64,000 nucleotides of DNA from Devriesea agamarum (GTDB taxonomy: Bacteria > Actinomycetota > Actinomycetes > Actinomycetales > Dermabacteraceae). Where the stretch lies: positions 1,364,001 through 1,428,000 of the forward strand of contig NZ_LN849456.1 of the NCBI RefSeq assembly GCF_900070355.1, read 5' to 3'. The stretch's first letter is position 1; each line of letters opens with the position of its first letter. A program made the translations under genes and the position numbers. Positions 63,188-64,000 of the stretch are shown here, one piece after another. The notes under the pieces are model-generated. The model searched no databases. It was not told the DNA's origin and worked only from the letters and a program-made list of their open reading frames with translations.

Positions 63188-63252
63188 GCGGCAACCGCAC
63201 ACTGACCGAGAATCGCGTGCATCATGCGTTGCTGCGTCGCACGCCCTGAAGT

Positions 63253-63301
63253 CGGGGCCCAGTACGAGGTGAGGAATGTCTTCACCTCTAGCCGGGCCCC
63301 G
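63253..63301 (+). terminator. Two-tier hairpin between mmsA and the iolE-like gene
   Basis: CGGGGCCC (63253-63260) pairs with GGGCCCCG (63294-63301); inside, GAGGTGA (63266-63272) pairs with TCACCTC (63282-63288), with symmetric 5-base internal loops. No T tract. It may be a processing or attenuation element. Confidence 0.5.
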
Positions 63302-63347
63302 GCTTCGCGCTATCTCACCCATCATTTCTGTCACTGGAGACAACCCG

Positions 63348-64000
63348 ATGAACACTGGTCAAACCCGCACCTCTGACCGTTCCCGCAACCCCGCCGCACC
63401 GTTTCATCGGCTCACGATCGGCGTATGCCCTGATCAATGGGGTGTCTGGTTCCCTGAGGATGATCAGCAGATTCCCTGGCGCACCGCCTTGGCGGAAATG
63501 GCGCAGGCCGGTTTCAGTGTGATGGAGACCGGCCCGTACGGGTATTTCCCCACCAATCCGACCGAGCTACGCGATGTTATGGACGAGCACGGATTCCGCG
63601 TGGTGGCGGGCACTGGCTGGGGCGTGTTGCACCGTGCTGAGGCCTGGCCCGAGACCGAACAGCGGTTCCGCCGGATCGCCGAGACCCATGCTGCGGTCGG
63701 CGCGGAATACATCGTGCACCTGCCGCCGATGTTCCGCGATGAAAAAACCGGTGCGTTCACCGATGACCGGGAATTATCGACCCAAGCCTGGAACTTGTAC
63801 ATCAAGCATGCCAATGCTCTTGGCAAACTGCTCAAACGCGATTATGGGCTCACCATGGTGCTGCACCCGCACGGCGATAGCCATATTGAAACTCCCGAGC
63901 AGATTGAGCGCATCTTTGAGGCGACCGATCCCGAGTACGTAAGTTTCTGCCTCGATACCGGCCACATCGTGTACGGCGGCGGTGATCCCTGTCAGATGGT
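63348..64000 (+). CDS. IolE/IolI-like TIM-barrel protein (partial)
   Basis: The 217 visible codons start at ATG 63348 with GGAGA at 8 bases and run off the window. The sequence LTIGVCPDQWGVWFPEDDQQIPWRTALAEMAQAGF (key part GVCPDQWGVWF) and GPYGYFPTNP, VLHPHGDSHIETPEQIERIF and CLDTGHIVYGGGD are typical of the xylose-isomerase-like TIM barrel. In an inositol locus lacking another dehydratase in view, myo-inosose-2 dehydratase (IolE) is the likely role, with inosose isomerase (IolI) or IolH as alternatives. The C-terminus is missing. Confidence 0.82.
   Translation, partial: MNTGQTRTSDRSRNPAAPFHRLTIGVCPDQWGVWFPEDDQQIPWRTALAEMAQAGFSVMETGPYGYFPTNPTELRDVMDEHGFRVVAGTGWGVLHRAEAWPETEQRFRRIAETHAAVGAEYIVHLPPMFRDEKTGAFTDDRELSTQAWNLYIKHANALGKLLKRDYGLTMVLHPHGDSHIETPEQIERIFEATDPEYVSFCLDTGHIVYGGGDPCQM

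Overview
The window comes from a high-GC Gram-positive bacterium (Actinomycetota). Three things show this: the coproporphyrin-dependent haem genes, the fhaA-fhaB-pstP-rodA-pbpA-pknA-pknB cell-wall signalling operon followed by a trpG/pabA-type glutaminase and crgA, and GTG/ATGA-rich, tightly overlapping genes. Phosphoketolase plus pyruvate formate-lyase suggests a facultatively fermentative member, perhaps close to Dermabacter/Brachybacterium-type Micrococcales. That placement is an inference from gene content only.

Layout. (1) 1-11187: haem synthesis, hemE(end)-cgoX-chdC-cpfC-hemC, hemD, hemB-hemL and a His-Asp-repeat protein, interrupted by a reverse-strand Na+/alanine-type symporter and a TetR regulator. 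(2) 11591-16838: a FolP2-like dihydropteroate synthase paralogue, a GH38 alpha-mannosidase and a serine beta-lactamase-fold hydrolase. (3) 17116-27553: the Ser/Thr kinase, phosphatase, FHA and peptidoglycan elongation operon with crgA. (4) 27697-35884: phosphoketolase, a pyruvate formate-lyase whose glycyl-radical domain is a separate 83-residue gene, a purine permease, and the PFL activase. (5) 36139-38257: an SGNH hydrolase, an LppM-like lipoprotein gene broken by an amber codon in its lipobox, and tRNA-Arg(ACG). (6) 38300-43350: an AT-richer accessory island with a compact putative RiPP cassette (26-residue precursor, radical SAM enzyme, ABC exporter), a decayed ImmA-type protease gene, a small membrane protein and an orphan HicB-like/HTH protein. 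(7) 43369-50803: a sugar-type region with a Gfo/Idh/MocA oxidoreductase, a ThuA-domain protein, an ABC importer without its own ATPase, and a secreted beta-helix protein. (8) 50962-64000: an AarF-like kinase, then a GntR regulator and a divergent myo-inositol catabolic locus (iolG, iolB, an aldolase-type protein and iolC leftward; a transaldolase-like gene, iolD, iolA/mmsA and an iolE-like gene rightward, the last cut by the window end).

How the genes work together. Region 1 supplies nearly the whole route from glutamate-1-semialdehyde to haem by the coproporphyrin branch; the glutamyl-tRNA reductase gene is not in view. Region 3 couples PASTA-kinase sensing to the SEDS/PBP elongation machinery. 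Region 4 splits sugar phosphates with phosphoketolase and pyruvate with PFL, giving acetyl-phosphate, acetyl-CoA and formate. Region 8 converts myo-inositol through IolG, IolE, IolD, IolB, IolC, an aldolase and IolA to acetyl-CoA-level products, probably under the GntR regulator.

The least explained parts are the RiPP-like cassette at 38767-41886, the split PFL, the amber-interrupted lipoprotein gene, and the poly-(Asp-His) protein next to hemL.
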